In this document: one piece after another, positions 24,861 to 36,799 of the stretch
Position numbering within the stretch: position 1 is the stretch's first letter
Layout: each line of letters begins with the position of its first letter
Origin: Coenobita brevimanus
Taxonomy: Eukaryota > Arthropoda > Malacostraca > Decapoda > Coenobitidae
DNA: 64,000 nt
Direction: 5' to 3'
Assembly (NCBI GenBank): GCA_032717465.1
Contig: CM064670.1
Location: forward strand, 18,865,939 to 18,929,938
Program-made: the position numbers and the translations under genes
Notes under the pieces: generated by a model
Told to the model about the DNA's origin: nothing
What the model saw: only the letters and a program-made list of their open reading frames with translations
Database searches by the model: none

Positions 24861-24989
24861 ATTCAAGTCCTCGGAATCCTAGCTTTATCTGATACGCCAA
24901 AAAACATTCACCACATTCTGAAGCGTAACGTAAACGTATCCGACAGAGTCAATCCGGACACTGTCACGTTAAAAAGAGATGCCAAATCC

Positions 24990-27290
24990 CTGATCGTGCA
25001 CTTCTCACAACATTCATCCAGCCAGCTCGATCTCTTGTCAGTCCTCAAGCCTAACCGACTTCCATATCTCTTTCCTTCACACACTCATTCACCATATCCC
25101 TCCACCTTCTCTTTAGCCTTCCTCGCCTTCTCCCTCCTTCAAATTCGCCCAGATATACCTTTTTCACCACCCTACTGTAATCAATTCTCTCCACATAACC
25201 ATATCTGTACACTCTATACACAAACTTCCTTACTCTGCATCTCCCACGAATCACTATTTCGTATCCTATTCACTCTCTGTACTCCACATACATTCCTCAT
25301 GAGCAGTCCGATCTCCACTGCTCTCACTCTTTTTTCGTTTTTCATGCCACACCATAGCCTCACATCCATATGTTAAAGTTGGCACTAACACTCCTTCATG
25401 TAAGCCTCCCGCAGCTGCAACACTCAAGCCTCTGTTTCTTAACAAGGCTTTCATAGCACCAGCTATTTTCCTTCCTTGTGTCACTCTACTTTCCACTTCT
25501 TTTGCACATTTTCCTCTCTTTTCTATCACTGTACCCAGGTATTTGAACTCACCAATCCCAGTCTCTCTCCATTCACTGTAACATCACACTTGGAGTCACC
25601 TTCTTTCCCAATAACCATCACTACTCTTTTCCACATTTACTCTCAAGGGACGACGCTCACAGACATCAGCAAAACTCTGCACTTGTCTACCAAGTTCTTG
25701 TCCGGTATTTGCAAGTAGTACTGCATCATCAGCATACAACAAATATCAGATATTTCATCCATCACCATTCCACGCCATTCCTCTCTCCATTACACGTGTT
25801 TTTATTTCATCGCCCCATCCATATATATATTGAACATACATTGAACAACCATGGGGACATCACACAACCTTGTCGCACGCCCACACTGATCGTGAACCAG
25901 TTACTTAGCTGCCCAATTACCCTTACACATGCCTCACTATCATCATAAAAACTCTTGACGGCACCTAGCAGTTTACCATCTACACCGTATACATGCGCAA
26001 AACCTTCCACAATCCTTCTCTGTCTACATTGTCGTATGCTTTTTCCAGATCCATAAATGCCATACACACCTTACAGTCCTTCTCACAAGCCTTCTCCACT
26101 ACCTGTATTACTGCAAATATTTGATCCACACATCCTTTGCCACTACTAAAGTCACCCTGATCATCACTCACTAGGACTTCCGATATATCTCTTATTTTCT
26201 CTATAATAATTTTTCCATATACATTTCCTACCACACGCAATAGTCTTCTGCCACGATATTTCTTGCACTCACTTCTATCACCTTTATTTTTGTACAGGGT
26301 TACAATCACAGCCTTTTTCCACTCTTCTGGCAGTTTCACTCATCCATGCCTTCTTACATATCCCCAACAAGCACTTGATTCCGTTCACTCCACTACACTT
26401 AATCATCTCTGCATACACCTAATCAACCCCTGCTGGTTTCCCAATTTTCAACTGCTTCACAGCGTTCTTCACCTGTGCGAGTGTCACGTTTCCTGGCACT
26501 GCATTCCTTTTCGGCACACCCCCAACCAATCATGCTTACAGCCGCTCTGGTCTCTCTATTCCCATTAATCAGGCTTTCAAAATATTCTTTCCATCTGATC
26601 CTTACTTCATCCCCATGGGTTAGTAATCTACCATTTACATCCTTCACACTTTCACATTTGTTTCCGATGTCACTTCTACATTTCCGCACCTCTTTCCAGA
26701 ATAACTTCCTATTTTCAGAGTTATTTGCATTAATTTTTCTTCCTAGATCATCATTTACCTCCTTCTTTTTCCTCTTCACTAGCCTCTTTACTTGCTTCTT
26801 GTTCTCAGTATATTCAGTTCTTATTTCAGTTCAACCCCTGTCCTGTAACCACCCTAGCTACTTCTTCCTCTTTTCCTCCACTGCTCTCTTAACCTCTTCA
26901 TCCCATCATGACGTACCTTTCCTCTCTGTTGTTACTCTTGCCACACCACAAACCGTTTTAACATTCCTAACTAAGCAATCCCGATATGCATTCCACAGGC
27001 TGTCAAGATTCATTTATTTCTAGTTCACTGATTCTAACTCCTGTATTCATCTGCCATTTCTTTGATCCTCAGCTGCTCAACTTTCAGTCTTTCTCCTTGA
27101 CTGCTCCTCTCTCTCCTGATTCACCTCACTCCTCTCAGCTTGATTTTGCATACCAAAATCATATGATCTCACAGACCTCCACATTGCCCTCTCACGGCCC
27201 TCGTATCAGCAACCATTCCCAGCATCGGCTCTCTATGAGCACGTAGTCAATCAGGCTCCTTTCAACACGATCCGCGATCCCTCTACCATA
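24990..27290 (-). mobile_element. LINE-A copy 2, long but frameshifted
   Basis: Minus-strand order from 27,290: endonuclease 'ERSLIDYVLIE' (about 27,225-27,265); linker 'RKLFWKEVRKCRSD' (26,670-26,720); RT 'KLPEEWKKAVIVTLYKNKGD' (26,280-26,340), 'GCVDQIFAVIQ', 'AFMDLEKAYDNVDREGLWK' (26,000-26,060), 'VGVRQGCVMSPWLFNV' (25,830-25,885) and catalytic 'LYADDAVLL' (about 25,718-25,745); then 'TQGRKIAGAMKALLRN' (25,420-25,480) and the C-terminal 'GYVERIDYSRVV'. Frameshifts occur near 25,985 and elsewhere. It is the most complete LINE-A here but not intact. The 3' boundary near 24,900-25,000 is uncertain. Confidence 0.88.
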
Positions 27291-27309
27291 TATATCCCAT
27301 TGGAGCCCA

Positions 27310-27477
27310 GTGTCCAAAGTATTGGACAGAACTGGGAATTTTCATTTCTTTATAAAGTAGGGAACCCCCGGGTAGGGACCTATGAGCTTCGCGACTATGA
27401 GCCGATAGGCGGAGGGCGGTATGCCTAGGACCCTCCCGGGACAGTGCCTTGCCCGGCAACCCTGGGATCCAACGGGA
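27310..27477 (+). repeat. R1 dispersed repeat, copy 2, ending at a (TA)n microsatellite
   Basis: Matches 16,605-16,760 and ends 'aaccctgggatccaacggg' directly before the TA/TC compound repeat. This suggests the microsatellite grew from its 3' tail or was its target. Confidence 0.7.
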
Positions 27478-27554
27478 TATATATACTGTATATATATATA
27501 TCTATATATATATATATCTATATATATATATATATATCTATATATATATATATA

Positions 27555-27647
<93 letters not shown>

Positions 27648-27660
27648 ATCTCTCTATATA

Positions 27661-27757
<97 letters not shown>
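27475..27757. repeat. Large compound (TA)n/(TC)n microsatellite
   Basis: About 280 bases alternate between TA blocks, interspersed TCTA and CTCTCT blocks, ending in a long pure (TA)n to 27,757. It lies between R1 and the 3' end of minus-strand LINE-B. The long Tyr/Ile/Ser/Leu frames here are artefacts. Confidence 0.95.
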
Positions 27758-27759
<2 letters not shown>

Positions 27760-30735
27760 CAAAGAGGAAAGAACCAAAGGCCAAGAGCCCGAGAACCGTT
27801 CCTTCCAAAAAAACAAAAAAAAAACAATAGAGAGCCAAATTCAAGATCCGTTCATTTCGAGATGCCTGGACACACTGCGTTTGAAAGACTAGAGATCATG
27901 GGAAGTAGGAAATACAGACAGAGGGAGACAAGTCCAGTGTTAACGTGCTGCATAAATGAAGGACTGGAAGTAACGGTTAACTCTTGCATTAGAGAGTTGA
28001 ACAGAAAAGGGATGAGAGCTTGTTGCTAGACGGGTGCTACGCACTCGTCGTACAGGTGAAGGTATGCAAGCAGACAGTTCAGAGGAGCGGTGACCATTGA
28101 AGAAGCAACAGAAAAGAGATAAAGATGCAACAGTGCGGCGAAGAGACAGGTTGAAGGGAGCCAGTAAGAGGAGGAGAGTTAATGAGACGAAAAGCCTTTG
28201 ATTCCACCATACTGAGAAGAGCTGATTGTGGGGAGCCTCCCCACACATGACAGTTACACTCTACACAGGGGCAAATAAAATCCGTGAATGAAGTCAACAA
28301 CTGTGCAGAGGTAAAGAAGGTATGTAGTAGACTTAGCTCAACCAATCTCTTGGAAGCAGATTTTACAAAAGATGTAATCCGATCTTTCCAAGATAAGTCC
28401 CGAGAAAATGAAACCCCAGGTATGTTTAAGGACGATGCAGGATTGAGCTGGATATTATTAAACATTAGTGGGTACTCCTCTGGAAGATTTTGTCGAATTG
28501 AAAGGTGTAAGAACTGAGTCTTTGATGCATTAAAAACAAGATTATTTTTACCCCAGTCAGAGATACGAGCTAAGTCAGACGTTAAGTGTGCCATAGCCTC
28601 ATCCCTTGCTTGTTGAAATAATTGTTGAGATGGACGTTGCGAGAACCGAATGGAAAGGTGAAGGGTGGAATCATCAATGTATGAATGGATAGGGATAGAT
28701 GTACAGCTTAGAAGATCATTGATGAATAAAAGGAAGAGTTGGTGATAGGACAGAGACCTGAGGAACACCATTGTTGATAGACCTAGGAGATGGACGATGG
28801 CCGTCCACAACGGCAGCTACAGAACGACCAGAGAGGAAGCTATAGATGAAGGCAGAGATAGAAGGATGGAAACCGTAAGTGGGCAGTTTCGAAATTAAAG
28901 ATTTATGCCAGACTCGATCAAAAGCCTTTGAGATGCAAGTGGCAAAGCTTTCGCCAAAGTCCCGAAAGGAGGATGATCAGGAGTCTGAAAGGTAGGTGAG
29001 AAGATCGCCAGTGGAAAGTCCCTGACGGAACCCACAATGACGATAAGAAAGAAGGTTGTGATAGGAAAGATGCTTTAAAATTCATCTGTTAAGAATAGAC
29101 TGGAAAACTTTTGAGACGTACGATGTTAAAGCATTTGGGCAATAGTTAGAGGGTTGGTAATGGTCACTCTTCCTTGGGACTGGCTGCATGAGAGCAAACT
29201 TCCAGCAAGAAGGAAAGGTACAAGTTGATGGACAAAGGCGAAAAAGTTTGCCTAGGCAGGGTGTAAGCACAGAAGCTTAGTTCATGAGGACAACAGGAGG
29301 GACTCCAGCTGGCCCATATGCCTTGTTAGTATTGAGGCCAGTGATGGCAGAAAATACATCAGCTGGAGAAATTTTAATGTCAGCCATGGCGAAGTCAGAG
29401 GAGGAAGTGATGGAGAAACACCACCGGAATCGTCTAAGGCGGAACTGGAGGGGAAATTCTGAGAGAAGAGATCTGCTTTATCAGTATAGCTACAGAGCCA
29501 TCACAGGAAAAGAGGAGGGACGGATGATGAGGTAAAGTTGTTAGAAAGGTTTTTGGCAGGATGCCAGAAGGAGCAGGAAGAATTCAAGTTGGAAAGTTGA
29601 GAGCATTTAGTACGGATGAAATTGTTTTTAGCATGGCGAAGAGCAGACTTAGCATGATTCCGGGCAGAAACATAAAAAAGATGTGATTCAGGGGTGGGTT
29701 GGCTCCGGTACCTTTTATAGGCCCTCTCCTCGTTGTGGACAGCATTAGAATAAGCGTGATTAATATGAGAAGGGAATGTATGTTTCCATGTCCAAGAGAA
29801 TAACCTCCATCATGCGCAAGGCACAGTCAGATGGCTCTTGCCCATGGAAACAATAGTCATTCCAGGGAAAATCAAAGATGTACTGCCTGAAGGCTTCCCA
29901 ATCAGTAGCTCCAAAATGCCACAGTCGACATTTCTTTGAAGGGTCCACAGGCAGTACCGGAGCAATTGGACAGATTAAGGTAATATGGCTGTGATTGGAG
30001 GAGCTCAACGGAGAGGAAAGATTAACAGTGTATGCAGAAGGATTATTTGTAAGGAAGAGGTCAAATATGTTGGAGCTCACTTCAAGGCAGTCAGGGATAT
30101 GGGTAGGGTGCTGTACAAGCTGCTCTGGGTCATTAAGGATAGAAAAGATGTAGGCTTGTTCACCAGGTGGGTCAGTGAAAGGAGAAGAGAGCCAAAGGTG
30201 GTGGTGAGCACTGAAATCTCCTAGAACGGAGATTTCAGAGAAAGGAAATATGGATGGGATGTGTTCCATTGTAGACGTAAGATAGTCAAAGAATTTTCAT
30301 AGTCAGTAAAATTAGGGGATAAGTAAACAGCACAGATATATTTAGTCAGAGTATGACAGGACAGCCGAAGCCAGAAAGTAGAGAATTCAGAAAAATCAAG
30401 ATCAGGAAGATGAGAGCAAGATAAGTTATTGCGTACATATACACAACAGTCACCTTTGGCTTTGAAATGAGCATAGAGAATTCAGAAAAGGGTCTGCTAT
30501 CAGTTGCCGTAGACAGCTGAGTTTCAGTTAAGAAGAGATGATGAGGTTTACAGGAGGTGAGGTGGTGTTCAACAGAGAAAGTGGATAGGCCGCGAATGGT
30601 GCAGAAATGAAGAAGGGAGTCAGACAGTGGTTCCAGGCAGTTCGTTGGGCCGTCACCGAGAGAGGGGCGGATGGTGGGGGCATTTATGGTCCTTCCTCCC
30701 GGGGGATTCCGAGGCTTTGTTAATAGACGCCATGT
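27758..30735 (-). mobile_element. LINE-B copy 1, nearly full-length Jockey-like LINE, dead
   Basis: Minus-strand order from 30,735: start-like ATG and 'MASINKASESPG' (about 30,695-30,732); endonuclease with 'LGDFSAHHHLWLSSPF', 'FDLFLTNNPSAYTVN' and a 'SSNHSHITL' motif (29,760-30,269; the usual SDH Asp is Asn); RT 'FPSCWKFALMQPVP' (29,180-29,220); 'PSICAF' and 'VVDGHRPSPRSINNGV' region near 28,790-28,860; 'SYIDDSTLHLS' (catalytic box at 28,670-28,681, YIDD for YADD); and the C-terminus to about 28,080. The 3' end abuts (TA)n at 27,757. Frameshifts separate the pieces. Homologous throughout to the plus-strand copy at 36,800-39,880. Confidence 0.88.
28079..28810 (-). pseudogene. LINE-B copy 1 RT C-terminal fragment (243 codons)
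   Basis: The longest surviving frame of this copy. It contains 'HSYIDDSTLHLSIRF', a Gln/Arg-rich stretch, 'GKNNLVFNASKTQFLHLS', 'SFSRDLSWKDRI' and 'CHVWGGSPQSALL', the order seen in Jockey-type RTs after the catalytic Asp pair. Its N-terminus is in a broken region lacking the front half of RT in this frame. Expected to be non-functional. Confidence 0.85.
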
Positions 30736-30818
30736 TTCTTTTTAAATTTGAAAAGAAAGTGTAGTGAGTAATGTGCATGTAGTTTGATGTTGACAATCAG
30801 AGAAACTTGTATTCGAAA

Positions 30819-31503
30819 CAATGCTGGGAACGCTTTTAATAAAAAGTAGCGGCGCTCCCATTCCCGTTACTAGCTCGAAAAAGTAGTGGCGTTACTGGTT
30901 TCGCTACTTGATATGAAATGTAGCGGCGCTCCCGCTCCCGCTGCCGCTACTTTGGATAAGAAAAAGGTAGACGAAAGAATGATTAACAAAAATCTGTGAT
31001 ATAGCAATACACTATATACTGTTTTCGATAGTATTAGTCAGTCTGAGTGGTTATGCTGTGTACAAGTAATGTCAGTATATACTTATACTGAAAAAAAAAA
31101 AAAAATCATAAACATGTCGGTGTCACTTTAATGAAGCTTAGAGCCGAAGGTACAGGAAAAAGCTATTTACTGCATAATGAAACAAATGTTCTTTTACATT
31201 GTTACCTAGTATACCTACTGAAAGTAACATACGTAAATAAAAGGCAAGAAAATGGGGCCTACCACTGATACGTATTATGTAGATTTTTTACGGTATATTT
31301 TCAATGATACCTATTTAAGATATGTACGAAAACGAAAGTAAAAATGAACTGGGGCTTTCTTTTAAAGGCTATTTATACAATTGCAATGTTTTTTTTGTTT
31401 TTTTTTCCATTACTTTAAGCTGAAAGTAACAAACTGTTACGAAATGATAAAGCAGTGAGTATGAATTAGTCTGAGAGTGGGGGAATTAGAGACGGGGATA
31501 GAG

Positions 31504-31602
<99 letters not shown>

Positions 31603-31986
31603 GCCTACATTTAGCTGACATCCTTATTTATCTTTACTTAATTTAAATGATCGATAATTAACTAGCTAATTCCTGTCTAAATATTGCACATTAGTAATAA
31701 ATAATAACTAATAAACTACTGATGTAATGTAGAACAGACATCATTAACTGACAAAATTGACGAAAGTATTATTTTTCGTCATTAATAAATACAACCAAAT
31801 CGTCGGCATATCTGTATGTACTCACCGACTCCGGACCTGTATTTGTTGCGTGAGTAGCGAGGAGCGCGGTAACGCGTGAGTACAGCCAAAAAGTAGTGGC
31901 GCTCTCAATTCTGCTACTGGCTAAAAAAAAGTAATGGCGTTACCACCATCACTATTAAAATTGTAGCGGCGTTATTCCCAGCCTTG
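30819..31986. mobile_element. hAT-type non-autonomous DNA transposon (1,168 bp)
   Basis: Terminal inverted repeats: left 'caatgctgggaacg', right (reverse complement) 'caaggctgggaataacg'. Subterminal 'gtagcggcg' and 'gtagtggcg' motifs recur inward at both ends in opposite orientation. Flanks 30,811-30,818 (attcgaaa) and 31,987-31,994 (gttcgaga) form an imperfect 8-bp duplication (6 of 8), the hAT target-site length. No transposase is seen; the centre holds AT-rich DNA and (TG)n. It abuts R2. Confidence 0.72.
31505..31601. repeat. (TG)n microsatellite, about 48 units, inside the hAT element
   Basis: Long uninterrupted TG dinucleotide run. Confidence 0.96.
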
Positions 31987-32175
31987 GTTCGAGAGCATGC
32001 TGGCCTACTCTCTGTGTTACTGAAACACTGAAAAAGTTGAGCAAATGGGGATGGTCAGGAACTAATCCCGAGGGCTGATGAAACGGGAGTTCCAGCTCTC
32101 CTTGTCATCAACTTTTTATTCACCTTGGGAGTACTGCCCTGCTCGACTGGTGCTACAGTCTACTCCTGTAGACTG
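31987..32175 (+). repeat. R2 dispersed repeat, copy abutting the hAT element
   Basis: Matches 21,985-22,175 starting at 'gagcatgctggcctactctctgtgtta'. Confidence 0.72.
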
Positions 32176-32214
32176 TGCAACTGTATGCATCTGTGTGATT
32201 GAATAGCTAGTTAC

Positions 32215-32770
32215 AAATGTACAACCTCCATTCCTGACACATATCCTTCAGTTGCTTCCCATTATCGTTTTCTTCTGGTTTTCCATTACAACCCATTATG
32301 TCATCCTGAGGACCAGTGCCTACTCTTCCATTCATATCGCCCATTACAATCGCGTTATAGCTCCTGGGCATTTCTCGCACTGCTTCATCCAGCTCATTCC
32401 AAAACCTGTCTTTCTGTCTCTCACTTCAGTCATCACATGGTGCATACGCTACAGTGACAGCCACTTTCACCTTCTAAAACTTGAACTTGACATACATATA
32501 TCTCGGGCTGACACATTTGTAATATCTCATTTCACTCTGCCACACCTCATTCATCAACAAAGCAACTCCTTCCTTGCATCTTCCTCGCCCATTCATGCCC
32601 GATCTTACACACTTTACACCGTCCCGCTCCTTCATTCACACCCTTTCATCTTTGTTTCACACAATGCCATCACGGCATACCTCGCACTCGAACACATTCA
32701 GTACCTCCACCCTCTTGCTGTCCTCATTCGCACCTCTCACATTCCACATGACCATGCGAATCTACCCATT
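32215..32770 (-). mobile_element. LINE-A endonuclease fragment
   Basis: Minus-strand translation gives 'KVKVAVTVAYAPCDD' (about 32,430-32,475), 'RFWNELDEAVREMPRSYNAI' and 'VMGDMNGRVGTGPQDDIMG' (32,290-32,350), then 'KQLKDMCQEWRL' (32,225-32,265). This is the middle of an APE-type endonuclease with the GD.N motif. The large plus-strand frame over this interval is its shadow. No RT follows. Confidence 0.8.
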
Positions 32771-33031
32771 TGGTTAGGGCCCTGGACAGGTATTGGGCCC
32801 TCCGAGGCTCTCCGAAACATAGGGGGACACTTAACCCGGCCAAAAACCCCGGTTATAAGGTTACCACCCAGTGTAGTAAATGGTTTCCCGGGTACAGGAA
32901 ACCATTTGGCTTGTCACTCAATGTAGAGACCAAAAGGCATCCCTACACTGAGTGGATGATGGGCCCCCCATTTACCACAAGTATAGATAGATAGATAGAT
33001 AAATAGACAGACAGATAGGTAGATAGATATA
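32771..33031 (+). repeat. Unclassified repeat-like segment with (GATA)n-type tail
   Basis: A GC-richer stretch with short inverted motifs ('aaatggtttcccgggtacagg' and 'aaaccattt'; 'cccatttacca') ends in tagatagatagatag and related units at 32,982-33,031. The layout is like a retroelement 3' end; family unknown. Confidence 0.35.
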
Positions 33032-34574
33032 CAATAAATGTTTACGAAGGTTCTGCTTGTTTTTTTTACTCTGGGCCTGTGGTTGGTAAAGTTTCATTTG
33101 TTCCTGACTCCTTGAATCCAGTGATGTATTCTCTGCTTTATTTTTGCTATCTCATACAAACATATAAAATATTCTATGCTTCCTCATAAGAGACTCCATA
33201 CTGAGGTTGGTCAGCTGATGCTTTCTATGGACTGGAAATTAAGCCATGTGCTAAAACTAGCTAATCACTTCCGATTGCTTATTGGAAGATGTTGAGGGGA
33301 GGAAAAAAAAAAAAAAAAGAGAGGGGGTGTAAAAAGATTTGCAACAACGTAAAGGTCTTGGTTTGGACTCTGACTCTACAATGAGTCATGTAATAGATTC
33401 ACCAAGTGACTCGTGGTTGAATATTTCTTGCCTAAGGGTGATGATTGACTAATTGCTAGGGTTGTAGCCACATTTCACTTTCATAATAGTACAGTACATC
33501 CAAGGGTCAATGGTAGTTACCCTAATGCTATCTCTGCACAATATTATATATCAAGGTAAACTTTGAATTGGTGGGATTATATATAGTCTTCACTGACCCC
33601 TTCAACACTCAAGTTCTTTCCTACACTGAGTAACATTACGGAGGTTGCAAGAATTAAATATGTTCATCATCGTACCGAGGAGGTTCATTGAAAAATACTG
33701 TATTATCCCACACCGTATCATACATCTCATTCCTTCCTCAAACATAACGCTATCCTGCTTCCTCATACTCATCCACTGTGTGCATCATACTGCTATCACA
33801 TCAGAGAATATCCTACCTTCTCATACTCTTGTCGTGTGCATCATACTGCCATCACAAAAACGTTATGTTGTTGGTGTGACCCCAGTCTCATCCTGCTGTG
33901 AACCCAGTGGACTGCAGGAAACCAATCACTTCACCTGTTAGGATCTTTGCAGAAGCTATGTTGAAAGGATGACTGTTGTGAACTGAAATGAATAATGGAT
34001 TCCTAGCACTGGGTATCAAAAAATATATGCCACTAACTCAAAGCAATGATACATGACAAACAAGGGAACAAATAGCAAATGAGAGCGGGAATGACAAGAA
34101 AAGGTAAAAATATAATGAAAATAAAGACAAAATACTACAAACATATGCAAAGAGAGTATAAAAAACAAAAGGAAAGTATAAACCTACATGGAACATGAGA
34201 CCAATACACATTAAAAACATCACACAGTCCACAGAAAGGTCTGGGATTCACTTAAAATATCTGCCAAAAGAAGGGGATTACCAAGGCAAAATAGAGAAGG
34301 AAAAGCCTTACGACTAAGACTGTTGTGAGTAAGGTGAGTACATGATCTGTGATGCGTGGGTCTTTACAGAATACTGTACCTCATTTAACACCTTCCATTG
34401 CCACAGTCGGCAAAGCAGTGTAGGCGAACTTTTGTTCGTAGTAAGATAGTACGTTTGTATCTCTTACTGTACTTATGATTAAAAACTCAACCACAATTAA
34501 AAAGCTTTCAACTCAATTCCCTCCGTAAGAGGACAGATTATTTTTACACTTGCTGCCTCCGATTTTCTTCACCC
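33032..34574. other. No recognisable gene; small tandem repeat at 33,751-33,860
   Basis: Two units of about 58 bp share 'ctcatactc', 'gtgtgcatcatactgc' and 'atcaca'. The dispersed motif 'gggattatatatagtcttca' is at 33,571. Otherwise AT-rich, unrecognised sequence. Confidence 0.5.
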
Positions 34575-34742
34575 TCTCTCTCTCTCTCTCTCTCTCTTCT
34601 TGTACTCAATATGAGTATTTCTGCTCCATGCAGGCGTCACTGTATCCTTTGTTCTTTTGTATCCATCTTGCTTAGCCTTCAGCGACAACGTTACCCAGGA
34701 TGTTAGGACTTGTACTGAATGGCATAAAGACTAAATAAAAAA

Positions 34743-34776
<34 letters not shown>
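34575..34776. repeat. (CT)n and a 30-base T run
   Basis: (CT)n at 34,575-34,597 and a T run at about 34,746-34,776, possibly a retroelement tail; no body was identified. Confidence 0.7.
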
Positions 34777-34779
<3 letters not shown>

Positions 34780-35017
34780 TAGCCTATCATAAACACCATA
34801 ACATCCAATCTGCTTTTCCCATTAAAGTTGCTACTCAGTGAGTAAACACAAGCTAACGGTGACTTTTATGTAAAAAATAATACATCCCTATTTGGACGCG
34901 CGCTTAAATTATTATTGACAAATTTAGTAGCAGGGACGCAGTTAGGATTTTAAAAGTGAAATGGCTATGCCTGATTCCTAAGGAGAACTCCTCAGGGAAG
35001 ATCCGGGGGTATTCCCC

Positions 35018-35273
35018 GGAAATCTGGTAGTGCTCATGACTGGAATGTCACACTGCCATATTGCAGAACTTCCGCCTATCAGAAATCTTTTATTCCCCGA
35101 ACTGCATCTCTTTGGAACTCTCTTCCCAGATGTTGTTTCCCCTAAACTTCAACCTACAACTGTTCAGGTCCAACTGTTACAGATTTTTTATGAATGGAGG
35201 ACACCAGTAATCCGGTGTATGGATTATTTTTTTATTCATTTGTCTTTCCTTCCTCTGTTCTGTTATTAAAACA
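35018..35273 (+). mobile_element. LINE-C 3' end, strongly 5'-truncated
   Basis: Matches LINE-C C-terminus and 3' UTR: 'gctcatgactgga.tgtcacactgccatattgcagaactt', 'ttggaact', then 'tgaatggaggacaccagtaatc.ggtgtatggattat' and a 'cctctgtt' tail. This is the usual product of abortive target-primed reverse transcription. It abuts R3. Confidence 0.82.
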
Positions 35274-35648
35274 AAAATAATCGTTTCATGGTACGATTGC
35301 CCAAATAAAATGTTATATATAGTCATTTCATACAGTAATTTAAAAACAGGGCCTTACTAAGTTTATCAGATGTACTAGATACGTGTGAAGTTTTAAATTC
35401 TCGGGTCAAAACAAAACACGTCCATGAAAAGTTTTATGAGTACCTTGATTTTTCCTCCATGTTCAGGCAAATTAAGGTAACTTATGTCATTACTGCGATT
35501 TTTTGTAAAATTTAACCTAGAAAACATAGGAATTCCAATGGAAAATGACTGGTAGATGGGTGAAGAAGCTATATGTCACTTCACATTTAAGTATCCCGCA
35601 GCCCATACCCTGTCACACTCTGTTGTAAGTTTTAAGTAAACTGATCAT

Positions 35649-35650
<2 letters not shown>
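35273..35650 (+). repeat. R3 dispersed repeat, copy without the hAT MITE
   Basis: Reverse-complement match to about 40,030-40,870. Shared blocks on the minus strand include 'ggacgtgttttg', 'catctgataaact' and 'gtaaggccc', and 'caaggtactcataaaact'. It runs without a break across the point where the other copy carries a 440-bp MITE. Confidence 0.72.
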
Positions 35651-35679
<29 letters not shown>

Positions 35680-35714
35680 TTTTTTTAAATCGAGGCGACG
35701 TTGCATTTGACAGG

Positions 35715-35858
35715 TTGGTGATGTTTGGCTGAATGGAACATGTCCGAATACCATCGTTGTATTTCAAATAATTACCAGTAATTACTGATAATTACCAGTA
35801 ATTATCTGAAATACAACAATGTTATTCGGCCATGTTGCATTCTGCCAATCATCACCAA
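35715..35858. mobile_element. Small palindromic MITE-like element (144 bp)
   Basis: Two arms of about 70 bases are near reverse complements around 35,787: 'ttggtgatgtttggctgaatgg' outer left versus 'catcaccaa' outer right, and 'attaccagtaatta' repeated at the centre. No internal coding. It adjoins the truncated SINE-1. Confidence 0.65.
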
Positions 35859-36016
35859 TACACCAATACACCAGTCCTGTATGAGACAGCCCTAGTATGT
35901 ATTCAATATGGACGGTGGGTGTTAGCGCCGAAGTGGTGACATGTAGAGGTGTATGGTATGTAGGAGGACTGCTGGGCCTTGATAGCAGGCTGTGAAGCCT
36001 ATGCCCAGAGTCGGAC

Positions 36017-36051
<35 letters not shown>
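35859..36051 (+). mobile_element. SINE-1 copy 3, 5'-truncated
   Basis: Begins near 'acaccagtcctgtatgagac', lacks the tRNA-like head, contains 'gcgccgaagtggtgacatg' and 'gcctatgcccagagtcgga', and ends in a roughly 30-base A run. Plus orientation, opposite to the other two copies. Confidence 0.86.
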
Positions 36052-36054
<3 letters not shown>

Positions 36055-36086
36055 GTGCATCTTCGCCTCGAAAAAAAAAAAAAAAA

Positions 36087-36799
36087 ATGAGTTATAGATA
36101 TTCGAAACTAAAAAAGATAAAAAACTTGCTGATGATGCAAAAGTAGAAAGCGTAATACAAACTAATGCGACAGCAATATGCTCTCAAGCAAATCTGAATC
36201 TTCGTCTGCTTAGTCAAGTGAGACATCCCATGAGTGGCCTAACCTCCCCTTCCCCCTGTCTATCATTCATCAAAATTCAGGGAATATGTTAATGTTTAGA
36301 AGCGAGATTTGGTGGTTAGGTAGTCTCGAAGCTTCTCACTGATTCCTGATGCTTACGGTAGCTAGTTCCGGTACGAGTCAGAGTTGCCAGTTTGCCTGCT
36401 GTTTGTGTGCGTAGTTTTTTTTAATGAGTTATGCGTTAATTTTTGTGCTCTATTTCTTTATAATGTCCTATTTATATGATTGCTTGTTATATTGTTTTAC
36501 TCAATTTAAGTTTGTATGCAAAATAATTTACAGTGTTGTGTGATGTAGGAGAGCTCTGGCATGTTTTGAATGTCTCTGAATTGGTAACTATTGTTGCCAG
36601 GGTCAGGTACAGGATCAGCACGTCCTAGAATGTTGGAGAAGCAAGGAAGGTTATTTAAGGATGGGGAAGAGACTAGAGCGAGTTCAGTCGGTTTTCAGTT
36701 CAGTTGGGGTGGAGTGCAGTGTCAATGTTATTGAAGTTTGTATATCATCGGTACTTGTGAAAAACAGTGATGTATTGTCAAGCATTACGTGTCAACACC
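36087..36799. other. No recognisable gene
   Basis: AT-rich to moderate GC. May include the 5' leader of the following LINE-B, but no match to copy 1 was seen upstream of about 36,780. Confidence 0.45.

Noticed and set aside
26475..27023. 182-codon plus-strand frame and neighbouring Phe/Ser/Leu-rich plus frames at 25-27 kb
   Set aside because: Antisense to LINE-A linker and RT; composition is that of a reversed Lys/Glu-rich coding strand.
27421..28029. Frames of up to 202 codons rich in Tyr, Ile, Ser and Leu
   Set aside because: Produced by (TA)n and (TC)n repeats.
32252..32926. 224-codon plus-strand frame
   Set aside because: It lies opposite a recognisable LINE-A endonuclease on the minus strand; a shadow frame.
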